A stretch of DNA of 64,000 nucleotides from Chlorokybus atmophyticus (taxonomy: Eukaryota; Streptophyta; Chlorokybophyceae; Chlorokybales; Chlorokybaceae). Location: assembly GCA_009103225.1 (NCBI GenBank), contig RHPI01000810.1, positions 239,498 through 303,497 on the forward strand, given 5' to 3'. The position numbers were made by a program, and so were the translations under genes. Below, piece after piece: positions 37,990 to 48,553 of this stretch; the stretch's first letter is position 1, and every line of letters begins with the position of its first letter. The notes under the pieces are model-generated. The model worked only from the letters and a program-made list of their open reading frames with translations, had not been told where the DNA came from and ran no database searches.

Positions 37990-39600
37990 GTTTGTTCAGG
38001 CAGTCCAACTGACACCATGACCACTGGGGAGGCAAGACAAATGCCCGCTGCAGCTGATTGCTTCAGAGCAAAGGGGAACCACTTGCTGGGCCAAGTGACG
38101 GGCTCGCAGTTCCTGATGAAACCAGAGTTCAAGCATATGCGCACAACGCATATCAACAACCTGGCGAAGCTGAAAAAAGAGATGCTGAGCAAGTGGCCAC
38201 CACCTCAAGGCATGAAAGGCACAGACTTCAAGCAGAACGCCCAGCACCGGCAGGAGCTGGACGATGTCTGCGAGACTGTATTGCAGGTGTCAGAGCCACT
38301 GGTCTTTGACACAGACCACACCCTGAAATGGACCAAAGGCAAGCTGCTAGTAGAGTTGAGCTGTGTTGAAGCAAGCCTTCCAAGCAGCATGGCACCTTCT
38401 CCTCGGTTTTATTGTGTCTCCTTNNNNNNNNNNNNNNNNNNNNNNNNNNNNNNNNNNNNNNNNNNNNNNNNNNNNNNNNNNNNNNNNNNNNNNNNNNNNN
38501 NNNNNNNNNNNNNNNNNNNNNNNNNNNNNNNNNNNNNNNNNNNNNNNNNNNNNNNNNNNNNNNNNNNNNNNNNNNNNNNNNNNNNNNNNNNNNNNNNNNN
38601 NNNNNNNNNNNNNNNNNNNNNNNNNNNNNNNNNNNNNNNNNNNNNNNNNNNNNNNNNNNNNNNNNNNNNNNNNNNNNNNNNNNNNNNNNNNNNNNNNNNN
38701 NNNNNNNNNNNNNNNNNNNNNNNNNNNNNNNNNNNNNNNNNNNNNNNNNNNNNNNNNNNNNNNNNNNNNNNNNNNNNNNNNNNNNNNNNNNNNNNNNNNN
38801 NNNNNACACACACACACACACACACACACACCATGCTTGTATGGCGTTACGTTATCCCGCGCGCTCGTGGTCCTCACAGTCACTTGACAGTCGCAGGCTG
38901 TCCCATATGGACAGTCGCCAATGCACTCTATTGACGGATGTATGACATGTGCAGGCTGCTGGAGCCATCTCCGACTGTGAAGATCAAGCAGTTGCAATGG
39001 ACTTGGATTATGCAGCTGCAATTGTTTGCGACACCAAACCAAACGCCCCCACTAGAGAGCAGGCGATGGACGTGTACGAGTACTACCAGCACATTGAGCA
39101 CGCGGTATTCACCAGTCGTCACCAGCTGCCATTCAAGGATCCTGAGCGAATGGAGTCTTATCCAGACGAGAGGATCTTGCGAGCAGTTGTCAGCTTTGCA
39201 GCAAAGAAAAAGTGGTTGGTGGCCAACGATGAGGTTGAAGGAGGGTGCGAGTGGCGATATGAATCTCGCAAACTACCAGGTATGCATATTGAACTGCAAG
39301 TCATTGACAGTCCTTGGGTAGTTGTCGAGGCGACTACACATTGCAGGGCTGTTGAGCNGAGAGGATCTTGCGAGCAGTTTGTCAGCTTTGCAGCAAAGAA
39401 AAAGTGGTTGGTGGCCAACGATGAGGTTGAAGGAGGGTGCGAGTGGCGATATGAATCTCGCAAACTACCAGGTATGCATATTGAACTGCAAGTCATTGAC
39501 AGTCCTTAGGTAGTTGTCGAGGCGACTACACATTGCAGGGCTGTTGAGCGAGGGAAGGAAGAAAAAGCCATGGCAACCCAAGAAGCAGTGGATGCGACAG
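37990..39600 (+). CDS. Second transposon gene, broken by an assembly gap
   Basis: Open stretches at about 38035-38400 (CFRAKGNHLLGQVTGSQF...HTLKWTKGKLLVELS) and 38955-39280 (AAGAISDCEDQAVAMDLDYA...WRYESRKLPG) have coding character and plausible splice sites (TGCAG before 38955, GTATGC after the second). The gap 38424-38805 separates them. They could be the 3' exons of the transposase gene or an accessory protein, as the TNPA/TNPD pair of CACTA elements would suggest. No domain is recognised. A duplicated block after 39358 repeats the last exon and is probably an assembly error. Confidence 0.4.
38424..38805. other. Assembly gap (382 N) followed by a (CA)n repeat
   Basis: Continuous N from 38424 to 38805; a (CA)n microsatellite follows at 38806-38831, a likely cause of the gap. 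All reading frames across it are meaningless. Confidence 0.98.
39170..39540 (+). repeat. Direct duplication with a single N at the joint
   Basis: GAGAGGATCTTGCGAGCAGT and the following roughly 165 nt (to GGGCTGTTGAGC) occur at about 39170-39357 and again from 39359. A single N sits at 39358 and there are only one- or two-base differences. This looks like two contig ends that overlap but were not merged. Confidence 0.85.
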
Positions 39601-40043
39601 CCCTCGTCATCCTAGTAGGGTGGTTTACTGTGCTACAGTTGCATGTGTGTGTCAACACTGTATGTCTTGTGTAAGCACAGGTAGACTTACAGTTGTTTTG
39701 CAGACATTTGATGCACGAGTTGGCTGCAGGGGCTGTCCACAGAGGCTGTCAAACAAGGGTGTCCCTGGCTCCTGAGGCTGTCGTTGGCTCCTGAGGCTGG
39801 GAGTCAGCACACAATGTGGAAAGATGGGAGTGGCTTCACATGGGGTCCAGCTGCCCAGGCGAACGTGCAACACAACAAAGCTGTTGTCAGCTGCGACTGT
39901 CAACAGCAGCGTGCAGTGCATGTAGGAGACTGTAGGTATAGTACATGACGCTAGCTTAATACTGATGATCATGATCAGACTGTCCTTTGACAGTCCATTC
40001 CAGCATTTTTGTGAATTGTATGCGTGGCGGATTGTCTGCACCA

Positions 40044-40635
40044 GGCATGGTGCATGAAACAGCACGCACACCATGCATGGCTTCCATGCATGTGACATTA
40101 TGACAGACCATGATTGGTGCACCAAATCAAGGTAGACCAGACCATGTATGGTGCGGTGCCTGGCAGGACCATACGTGGTGCCGCTTGTGGACCATGTATG
40201 CGCAACACCTTGTCGGTAGCCGTGGACCATTCATGGTGCGACTGTCGACCAGACTGGCACCATATGTGGTCCACTGTGCAAGGAGGGCAGCGCACCATGA
40301 TTGGTCCAGGCAATCTCAGTAACAAACATGACTTGCGGTCCGTATCCATGGACCATGTATGGTGCGACTGTTAGTCACCGGACATGAAGCAAGCAACAAA
40401 CCATGGATGGTCCACTGTTCCAGGGGGCATCGCACCATGCATGGTCCATAAATCTCATGCATACTGCCACCTGGCCAGGCCATGCCTGGTGCGTCCCAAG
40501 GGACAATGGTACCATTCACGTGAAATTCGGACCATGCATGGTCCGACTGTCCATGAAAGCCGGACCATACATGGTCCGTCAATTTCACTTAGCAGGGGAA
40601 AACCCTGGTCCGGCGTCACGGACCATTCATGGTCC
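40044..40635. repeat. Right subterminal palindrome array
   Basis: About 18 copies of GGACCATNNATGGTCC or its GCACC/GGTGC variant occur at roughly 30-50-bp intervals (for example 40141, 40226, 40352, 40433, 40530, 40563 and 40622). Several are followed directly by (G/C)CGACTGTC (40238, 40364, 40542). Spacers are unrelated in sequence and length. Confidence 0.9.
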
Positions 40636-40649
40636 TTGAACGTCAATCC

Positions 40650-41711
40650 GTGTGTTGAGCTCACCAAACAAGAACGCTTTCTCTGCACTCAACCCTACTC
40701 TGTGGGGGAGGCGAAGCGTTTTGCAGGTGATGTACGAAGGCACCTTCTCGCTGGTGAACGTTTGACAAACTTGAACCCGCTAGGCAGCAGCACCTTATAC
40801 TTGATGTAGAGAAGCGGTTGAAAGATGTTGAACTAGGGGCAACCCCATTGGAGTTGCGTGCAGACCCTGCTCAAGTTGTGCATGTTGATGTCAATGAGCA
40901 AGGGGAGAAAACTACACATTAACAACCTGCACCAGCAGCTACTCGCACCACTTCAGAGGGAGCTCAACAGAGCCAACCTTTTGTGTTGCAACCCACTGAG
41001 ACCATAGATGAATTCATCCGGAAATTATTGTGCGTCTTTTACGCTGCTTTCGATGGCCCGCGTTGCGCATTCCAATCTTTAGCACAGTACTGTCGCCATC
41101 AGGAAGCGTTGGCGTGAGGCGTTACTTCTAGATTGGAGAATGCAAAGTCATTGATCTCTCATCTGTCTAAGCAAGTGACGGCATTGCGCTTTGCACCCGC
41201 CACAAGCAATATGTCTGCCAGTGCCAAGATGGCACTGGTCAAGCCATCCAAGTTTGATCCCACTGACAGGAAGACTACTGTTAAAGAGTGGATCGTGTCT
41301 ATCAACAATTGGTTGGCCTTAGCCAATGACATGTCAGAGTAGGACAAGTTCAACATTGTTCTCAATTGGCACCAGCTGGGGTGCAGATGCAATATGAGAA
41401 GGGCAAGTTTGCCAATACCATGCAAGCACAGCTGGGCTACATGCGCATTCACTATCAGAGTGTTGCGCCTTGGGTGGAAGCAGATGAGAAGTTGGCCAAA
41501 CTTCGCATGAGCAACAAAAGTGCTGATGTGTACGCGCGCGAGTGGCGCCTGTTGGTTGATAAAGTCAACCAATGACCACTTCTGTACGATGCGGCTGCAC
41601 CGATGCGCTCCTTTCGCAGTGGATTACGCAAGGATCTCGTCACCAGCTTGCAGCTGAGAGGGGACAACACTGTGTGGGGGCCTGGGGATCTGGATGAGTA
41701 CATCAAGGCTG
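40650..41711 (+). pseudogene. Old Ty3/Gypsy gag remnant, left part (split by the younger element)
   Basis: Broken frames include RFLCTQPYSVGEAKRFAGDV, ADPAQVVHVDVNEQGEK, MALVKPSKFDPTDRKTTVKEWIVSINNWLALAND and KLRMSNKSADVYAREWRLLVDKV, the last two typical of Gypsy gag (retrotrans_gag) domains. Several stops and frame changes interrupt it. It ends at 41711, exactly where the younger element begins, and resumes at 48559. Confidence 0.7.
41707..41711. repeat. Target-site duplication GGCTG (left)
   Basis: GGCTG immediately precedes the 5' LTR; the same five bases follow the 3' LTR at 48554-48558. Ty3/Gypsy integrases make 5-bp duplications. Confidence 0.9.
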
Positions 41712-42048
41712 TGTAACGGTGTGCTACCTCCATAGAGGTTCCCCGCCCTTATTTAGGATTAAATAAGGGTCTCAACGGGATTATACAGCCTATTAAGCCA
41801 TATTAGGGCCGTTAACTTATGTTAAAGCCCTAATGTAGTGTTACTTATCTGTAACACTGATATCGACATGAGACATGAGTCTCATGTCGATATCAGCCGC
41901 ATGGCGGTGCTGCTAACGCAGCGACCGCCATAGCCAGGGCATCTTCTGCTTCGGCAGTTCCCCCTGGCGGCGGCGGCGTGGGCGTGGAGGCTGGTGGTGG
42001 TGTTGGGGTAGGGGATTAAAGGGAGGAGGGAGGCACCCCTCTCTTACA
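41712..42048 (+). repeat. 5' LTR of the chromovirus
   Basis: Starts TGTAACGGTG and ends CTCTCTTACA, so the ends TGTAA/TTACA are inverted. It contains a chain of six hairpins, including a perfect 16-bp arm pair at 41859-41874/41879-41894 (GATATCGACATGAGAC) with a 4-nt loop. Promoter elements are not identifiable by eye. Confidence 0.93.
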
Positions 42049-42049
42049 T

Positions 42050-42061
42050 TGGTATCGGAGC
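42050..42061 (+). other. Primer-binding site of the chromovirus
   Basis: TGGTATCGGAGC, one base after the 5' LTR; the sequence is complementary to the 3' end of an initiator tRNA-Met with one difference from the usual plant site. Confidence 0.85.
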
Positions 42062-42881
42062 GCGGGCGGCGAGGGGCTTGTGGGAGGGGCGGCGGCAGGC
42101 GGCAGCGAGTGCGGCGGCTGGCGGCAGCTAGCGCTACCCATTAGGGTGGGTAGTAGTAGTTGTTAGCTAGTTGTTGTTGTTGTTGTTGTTATAGTAGTTA
42201 TAATTGCTGCTGGTGCTTAGCCTAGTTTTGCTTGCCTTGCCCTGCCCTGCCTAGCCAGGTTGGTTAGCTTGCGTGAAGGGGAGGCGGCCACTTAGGCAGC
42301 CCCCCCTAAGCATTGCATGCCCAGCACATCACTTGTAATCACATTATTGTGATAACAAACTGTGCTTGTGCTTGTGTTGTGACTTGCCACCACGTGGATT
42401 CGTGGTGGTGTAAAGGCTGTGCAATAGTTTTCACAAAACCAACCCTTGTGAGGCAGTCCGGTGGCAACATCGGCTGCCGTTACCGCCAGTTAGTGCGGTG
42501 AGGCTGCCAGAGTCACTCTTTGCGGCCGATATCAAACTCACAACTCACAGCTCGTTGATATCAGCCTGTAGGGTTGATTCAATGAGATTTTGGCACCCTA
42601 TGTGTCAATTACAATTATGGGTTGAGCTGAGTTGTACAAAATGCAAACTTTGACAAGTTGTGACTTGTGAACCGCCGCGTGGATTTGCGTGCGGTTTGTT
42701 TCAACTTGAGTGTCTAGTTGAAAGGTGTGTGGAGAGCTCTTGTTTGAGCTGAATACTCCACGTTAAGCACTTGAAACTTGACGAGACAAAATCTATGGAT
42801 TTTAACACTTTTGCAGTGCACAACTTGGGTGTTTTGTGCACTTGCACAATTCTACTATTGACGGCTTGTATTCTTGGGCAG
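42062..42881 (+). other. 5' leader of the chromovirus
   Basis: About 0.8 kb between the PBS and the probable gag start. It contains a (GTT)n run at about 42164-42190. No conserved protein is seen; it would hold packaging signals. Confidence 0.5.
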
Positions 42882-44313
42882 ATGTCTGACCAAGGAGGGG
42901 ATAATGTGGAGAAGTCCACATCATATGAGCCATCGAGTGAAGACGAAGTGAACTACTCTGACACGAGTGAAAGCTATAAGCTTACTGACAGTGAGAAGGA
43001 AGGAGCTAAGCAAGACAGCGAAGCTTCTCCCAACCAGTCTGCTCAAAGTGGACCAGCTGCAGTGGACACACGGAGTGTCATTGGCGGGGCCATTGAGAAG
43101 TATGCCTCAGAGCGTAAAGCTCTACTTCCTGCCCACCCTCAGCTTCGTCAAGAAACGTGGGACGCATGGGCGCAGATCGTTCGTGATGGCTATGAGACAG
43201 ACTTTGCCACACTCCCCCGTGCAAGCAAGGAGATGGTGATCCGCATGCTTAAACATGAGCTGACGAAAAACATCCCGCCACTCGTGCGAGGTGATCCAAA
43301 AGTGGCTGCTATCATGGCCGTATATGATAAGCCTCTCCCTTACCAAGGCAAGCGAATGGCGTTTGAGGCTTTGGCCAACTTGGGAGTGGAACCTCACAGC
43401 GTTGCAAGGATGTGTTCTGGTACTTGGGACCAAACTTGGAAGACAAGCTGACTGGCCGAGTGCAGTTGACGGCACGCCTCGATGCCATGCAAGCTGAGTT
43501 GGTGGCGCTGCGCCAACAGGTGGCAGGTGCTACTTCGGCAGCTGGGGCATCAGCAGGTCTGCCGGTGACAGCTCTGAACAAACCTGAGAAGTTCAAGCCT
43601 AACGGCAGCATCAGCATTCACGACTGGGTGGTCACTGTCGAGCACTACTTGACGGCACTCAAGCGCCCGGTTAATGAGCACATTGCTGTTGCTGAATTGC
43701 TCATGCCATCTGATGCTCTCGCCAAATGGGCGAGGCAGACAGAAGATGGTGCTGCCAAGACAGTGGAGGCACTTTGCCAGTTCCTGCTGGAACGCTATGG
43801 TGGCATGGACCCGGCTACTCAGGCTCGCAACAAGCTCAGCAAGTTGCGCCAAAATGGTTGGGCGGCCTCAACCTATCTGCAGGAGTTTCAGGCATTGGTG
43901 GGTCGTGCAAACAGCGGCCTCACGGACAAGGCCGAGCAGTTTGAGTTGTACAAGCGCGGCTTGGATGCGCGTGTGCGTGATCAGCTGCGTAGTACAACAC
44001 GGCAACGGGACTTCCTTGGGTTCCGGACGACTTGGCCAAGCTGCAGAAGCTGAGCGTGTACCTGTACAATGATGACACGACGGTGCAGGACAAGTCACAT
44101 GTGGCAGTTTCGGCCAAGCCGCCGGGGGTGGGGGGAAAGCGTTGCTCTCATCCGAGTGCACACCAGGCAAAGAAGACGAAGACATTTGGTGCTTTTACCA
44201 GTGGCGCACCTGCTGGTGGTGCCATGCCTGCTGTTGCTCGCACCTGTTACGTCTGTCATCAGCCTGGTCACATCGCAAAGAACCAAGGGGAAGGGCAAAG
44301 CCAAGAAGGTTGA
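42882..44313 (+). pseudogene. gag of the chromovirus, frameshifted
   Basis: Probable start at 42882 (MSDQGGDNVEKS...). The frame changes near 43440 and again near 44030, so three segments make up gag. The capsid core is recognisable: LNKPEKFKPNGSISIHDWVVTVEHYL, RYGGMDPATQARNKLSKLRQ, STYLQEFQALVGRAN. The zinc knuckle near 44247-44285 reads CYVCHQPGHIAKN: C-X2-C-X4-H is present but the fourth ligand Cys is replaced. The breaks make this copy unable to produce a normal Gag without repair or recoding. Confidence 0.75.
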
Positions 44314-44326
44314 ATAGGATTACACC

Positions 44327-47300
44327 GTGATTGATGTAGGAGTGGTTGATAACCAGTTGCTTGTACTAGTGGCAAACTGGTTTGATGAGCTGTCTCAAGT
44401 GCATGTAATGACGCATGCATGGCAAGCACATAACAACTTGCCACTTTTTGATGTTGAAAAGGTGGAAGAGAATGCTTGTGTGTTGAAACATGTGGAGTTT
44501 AACATGCTTACCGATGTGTTGCACACTTTAACCAAGTTGCAAAGTAAGCACAGAATTTTAAGTGTGGTAGTGATGGTGCCCAAATATCATGGCCCATGGT
44601 TAAAACACACTCGAGGGGGAACTGTGTTGAAGCAATTTAGCAAGCGTGAAACATGGACAGTGCGATTGTCAGCAATTTTACTCAACCCTCGCATTAGTCA
44701 CGGACTCTTGGCAACATTTCAAGGACGGGTAGTACCTCTGTTGTGGACATTCAGTGGCACAATGCAAGGGGTAAATAGTTCGTTCTTGATTGACACTGGT
44801 GCAACACACAATTTCGTTGAGGAACAATGGGTTGTGCGCAACAAGATAGCGTGTAAACCCTCTGCATTTTCAGCTGCCGGTGCGGGGGGGGGGGCGTTGC
44901 CAGTGAAAGGGGAAATAAAAATGAACATGAAGATTGGTAAATATCATGCCACTCTTACTTTCATAGTGGTATCCATCGACATATTAGGTGTTGATGTGCT
45001 ATTAGGACAGGATTGGCAGGAGAATGTAAAAATGACATTGGATACTGGGGTACGCTTGTGCACAGTAAAGAAAGGTCGTAAGCGTGTAACATTGTCTTTA
45101 AAAGGGTCACATAGCTTGGACCACAAGCAGCCCGACCCAGCGCTACTCACTGCACTGCAAGTGCAACGTGCGTTGCGCAAAAACACACCGGCTTTTCTGG
45201 TACACTTGACGTCGTCGGATGACTTTGTGCCGGGAAATGCAGAAGGTGTTGCAGACATCATTGAGAAATATCAAGATGTGTTCTCAGATGAGTTGCCAGG
45301 CTTACCTCTTGATCGAGGTGTCGGACACATAATACCACTTATTCCCTGATAGTGAGCCTCCGTTTCGGCCTACATATAGGCTGAGCCCCCGAGAAAGGGA
45401 AGAAATGGAAACTCAAATCAAAGAGTTATTGGAAAAGGGATTGATTGAACCGAGTTCTTCACCCTTTGGCGCGCCCATCTTGTTTATGATGAAAAAGAAT
45501 GGAAAGCTGCGCATGTGAGTGGATTAACGTGCTTTGAACAAGATCACGGTAAAGAATCGATACCCGTTGCCCCGGATTGATGATGTGTTTGATAAACTGT
45601 CGGGAAATGCGTACTTTAGTACGTTGGACTTGACAAGTGGGTATCATCAAATCCGGATTCATCCTTTTGATGTTTACAAAACAGCATTTAAAACACCTTC
45701 AGGCCATTATCAATACAAAGTGTTACCTTTTGGATTGACTAATGCGCCTGCAGTGTTTCAGAAGGAAATGAATAAGATTATTGGTGGCATACTTGGCAAG
45801 TATGTTATGGTTTACTTGGATGACATCATTGTCTTTACTGAAACTAAGGAAGAGCATAAGCAGCACTTGGAAACGGTGTTCGCCTTGCTGCGTACACATC
45901 GCTTGTTTGCCAACTTGTCAAAGTGTGACTTTTGCAAGACAGAGTTGCCATTCTTAGGGCATATTGTGAGTGGTGCGGGTGTCAAACCTGACCCTCGCAA
46001 AGTGCAAGTGGTAAAAGCTTGGCCTCAACCCAAGAATATTCATCAATTGCGATCATTCTTGGGGTTGGCAAACTACTTTTGCAAGTTCATGATGGGGTAC
46101 TCTACAGTTGTGGTACCTTTGACAAAACTGTTGCGAAAGGATGCCCCATTCTCTTGGACAGCAGCACAAGAAGCTGCTAGCAACAAGTAAAGCTGGCTTT
46201 GACTTCGACACCAGTATTGGCATTGCCGAATTGGGATAAACACTTCACTGTGATTAGCGATGCCTCCACCCTTGAGTGTGGTGAAGTATTGCTACAGGAT
46301 GGCCGACCATGTGCTTATGAGAGTAGGAAACTCATCCCAGCAGAGGTGAACTACATTACCACTGAGCAGGAATTGCTTGGTATAGTGCATGCTCTTGAAA
46401 CATGGCGATGTTACTTGGAGGGAGTTCAATTCACAGTGGTGACTGATCACAACCCGTTGGTGTACTTCTCAACACAGCTAAACTTGTCGCGTAGGCAAGC
46501 TCGCTGGAATGAGTTCCTGTCGCGGTTTACCTTTGGATGGGTATACCGGCCGGGCAGGACCAACGTGGCAGATCCTCTGAGTCGCTGTCCGTCATTGTTG
46601 GCAGTTATGCGTGCGCAGTTGCTTGCAACGCAAGGTACATTGCCTCCTGATGATGAGTTTGTGCAAGCTGTTTTACAGGGGTATGCGTTAGACCCATGGT
46701 TCTCTTTACAACAGAATGTACAACAGCTTGACAAAAGAGACAACTTGTATTATATGGGCGCCAGCTTGGTGATACCTGACCATGCTGGGTTGCGCATAAA
46801 ATGCATAGCTGAAGTACACGATCCACCGTATGCTGGGCACTTTGGCGGTCGCAAGACTACTAAGGCAGCGCAACAGTTGTACTGGTGGTCATCATTGCCT
46901 GTTGACACGTGAAGCATTATGTTGATACGTGTGACAAATGTCAGCGTGACAAGCCGTTACGTCAGAAACCCGCTGGGTTGCTGCAACCTTTGCCTGTTCT
47001 TGATGGCAAGTGGGAAAGTGTGAGTATGGACCTAATTACTGAGCTCCCGGAGACAGCATTAGGGCACACTGCGGTTGCAGTTTTTCTGGATCGTTTAACA
47101 AAAATGGTTCACATTGTCCCTTGCCGCACGGAAATAGGCTCCCGTGAATTAGCGATGGCTTTTGTCGCCTCTGTGTTTAAGTTACATGGTTTGCCTCGTA
47201 ACTTCGTGGCTGATCGCGATCCGCGATTTGTAGCTCAGTTCTGGAAGTCGCTATGCAGCTTCTTACATATTCAGCAAAACATGAGCACAGCTTACCATCC

Positions 47301-48010
47301 ACAGATGGATGGTCAGACAGAGCGCGCCAATCAAGTGATTGAGGAAACCGTCTGGCATTATGTGAGTCCGAACCAATCTGATTGGGATGTTTATCTCGCA
47401 ATGGCTGAGTTCGCAATTAACAATGCGTGGCAAGAGAGTGTGCAGGAAACTCCGTTTTTCTTGAATTATGGAGTGCATCCACTGAGTCCTGCAAACATTA
47501 AGTTGCCCGCTACCGACATAACTCGCGTACCTGCAGCACGCGAGATGGCTTCGGCCATGCAGGATAGCTTAGCATTGGCAAAGGACTGTTTGCACGCAGC
47601 GCAAGACAGACAAAAAGCCCATGCTGATGCGCATCGTAGAGAGGCCAACTACGATGTGGGCTGTTCGGTGCTTCTCAGCACCAAAAACATATCCATCAAG
47701 GGAGTGGGTACCCGCAACTTTTCCCTTCGCTGGATAGGCCCGTTTAAAGTGATTGATCGGGTCGGCACTCACGCGTATCGTTTGGAATTGCCAAATCGAT
47801 ACGTATTCACAATGTGTTTCATGTGAGTGTACTGAAACCGTACCGTTCTGACGGTCGGGTGCAACCTCCTCCACCCCCCGTTGCAGTGGATGGCGACGAT
47901 ACTTTTGAGTATGAGGTGGAAACAATCCTGAGTCATCGTAAGCCTCGACGCGGACGCGCGCCGTCTTACTTGGTAAAATGGAAAGGGTATGGTAGAGCAC
48001 AATCCATGGG
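44327..48010 (+). pseudogene. pol of the chromovirus (PR-RT-RNaseH-IN-chromodomain) with breaks
   Basis: Protease active site FLIDTGATHNFVEEQ (about 44785-44830). RT shows FSTLDLTSGYHQIRIH, PFGLTNAPAVFQ and the catalytic YLDDIIV (about 45814-45834). RNase H shows FTVISDAST, YITTEQELLGIVHAL and VVTDHNPLVYF. The integrase has a zinc-binding segment (H...GHFGG...CDKC, interrupted by a stop near 46910) and D-D-E residues in SMDLITELP, VADRDPRF and QTERANQVIEE. The chromodomain is YEVETILSHRKPRRGRAPSYLVKWKGY (about 47910-47990). Breaks: frame change near 45349, stops at 45516-45518 and 45525-45527, a stop at about 46188, one near 46910, and a frame change near 47820. Confidence 0.9.
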
Positions 48011-48197
48011 AGCCCGAAAGGAATCTTACACACTGCCAGGAGATTCTTCGGGGGGTACTGGAGTACTGTGTCCACGCGCGGACAGTAAAAGGGTGCTGGC
48101 AGACATCTTTACCGCTTCGGCCCTGATTCTCTTACTACTTTCGTTTCTTTACTCGTGGTGGGGCTTTGCTAACCCTTTAATGAGGACATTGAAATCT

Positions 48198-48210
48198 AAG
48201 TGGGGGGGAA
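48198..48210 (+). other. Polypurine tract of the chromovirus
   Basis: AAGTGGGGGGGAA directly precedes the 3' LTR and is the expected plus-strand primer; a single T interrupts the purines. Confidence 0.75.
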
Positions 48211-48553
48211 TGTAACGGTGTGCTACCTCCATGGAGGTTCCCCGCCCTTATTTAGGATTAAATAAAGGTCCCAACGGGATTATACAGCCTATTAAGCCAT
48301 ATTAGGGCCGTTAACTTATGTTAAGGCCCTAATGTAGTGTTACTTATCTGTAACACTGATATCGACATGAGACATGAGTCTCATGTCGATATCAGCCGCA
48401 TGGCGGCGCTGCTAACGCAGCGACCGCCATAGCCACGGCATCTTCTGCTTCGGCAGTTCCCCCTGGCGGCGTCGGCGTCGGCGTCGGCGTGGTGGCTGGT
48501 GGTGGTGTAGGGGTAGGGGATTAAAGGGAGGAGGGAGGCACCCCTCTCTTACA
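48211..48553 (+). repeat. 3' LTR of the chromovirus
   Basis: Same ends as the 5' LTR (TGTAACGGTG...CTCTCTTACA). Differences include CATGGAGG for CATAGAGG and an expanded GGCGTC run at about 48468-48490. It is followed by the GGCTG target duplication at 48554-48558. Confidence 0.93.

Larger units (their letters stand above)
32990..40640 (+). mobile_element. DNA transposon of the CACTA/Tnp2 (CMC) type with palindromic subterminal arrays
   Basis: The element is delimited by arrays of ACCATGCATGGT-like palindromes (first at 32995-33006, last at 40622-40633). It carries a spliced transposase gene and a second gene fragment. A CGACTGTC motif in both orientations recurs throughout (about 25 copies). 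CACTA elements are known for short subterminal repeats bound by their transposase complex; this architecture fits. Exact terminal inverted repeats and the target duplication could not be identified, so both ends are estimates. It appears inserted in an old Gypsy element. It contains an assembly gap. Confidence 0.7.
41712..48553 (+). mobile_element. Complete Ty3/Gypsy chromovirus LTR retrotransposon (6842 bp)
   Basis: Two LTRs (337 and 343 bp), 5-bp GGCTG target duplication, tRNA-Met PBS, gag, then pol in the order protease, reverse transcriptase, RNase H, integrase, chromodomain, and a purine tract before the 3' LTR. The integrase after RNase H defines Ty3/Gypsy; the chromodomain defines a chromovirus, which targets chromatin marks. 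LTRs differ by about seven substitutions and one repeat-length change, implying recent insertion, although the coding region has several frameshifts and stops. It sits in the gag of an older Gypsy element. Confidence 0.93.

Noticed and set aside
38363-38945. Long open frames across 38424-38805 with Thr-His repeats
   Set aside because: They run through an assembly gap of N and a (CA)n microsatellite, so the translation has no meaning.
40044-40635. CRISPR-like look of the regularly spaced palindromes
   Set aside because: Repeats are only 12-16 bp, vary in sequence, have uneven spacers, and lie in a eukaryotic transposon; no cas genes are present.
32990-40640. Exact terminal inverted repeats and target duplication of the CMC transposon
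   Set aside because: Comparison of sequence outside the outermost palindromes gave no convincing inverted match or short duplication, so the ends are given as estimates only.
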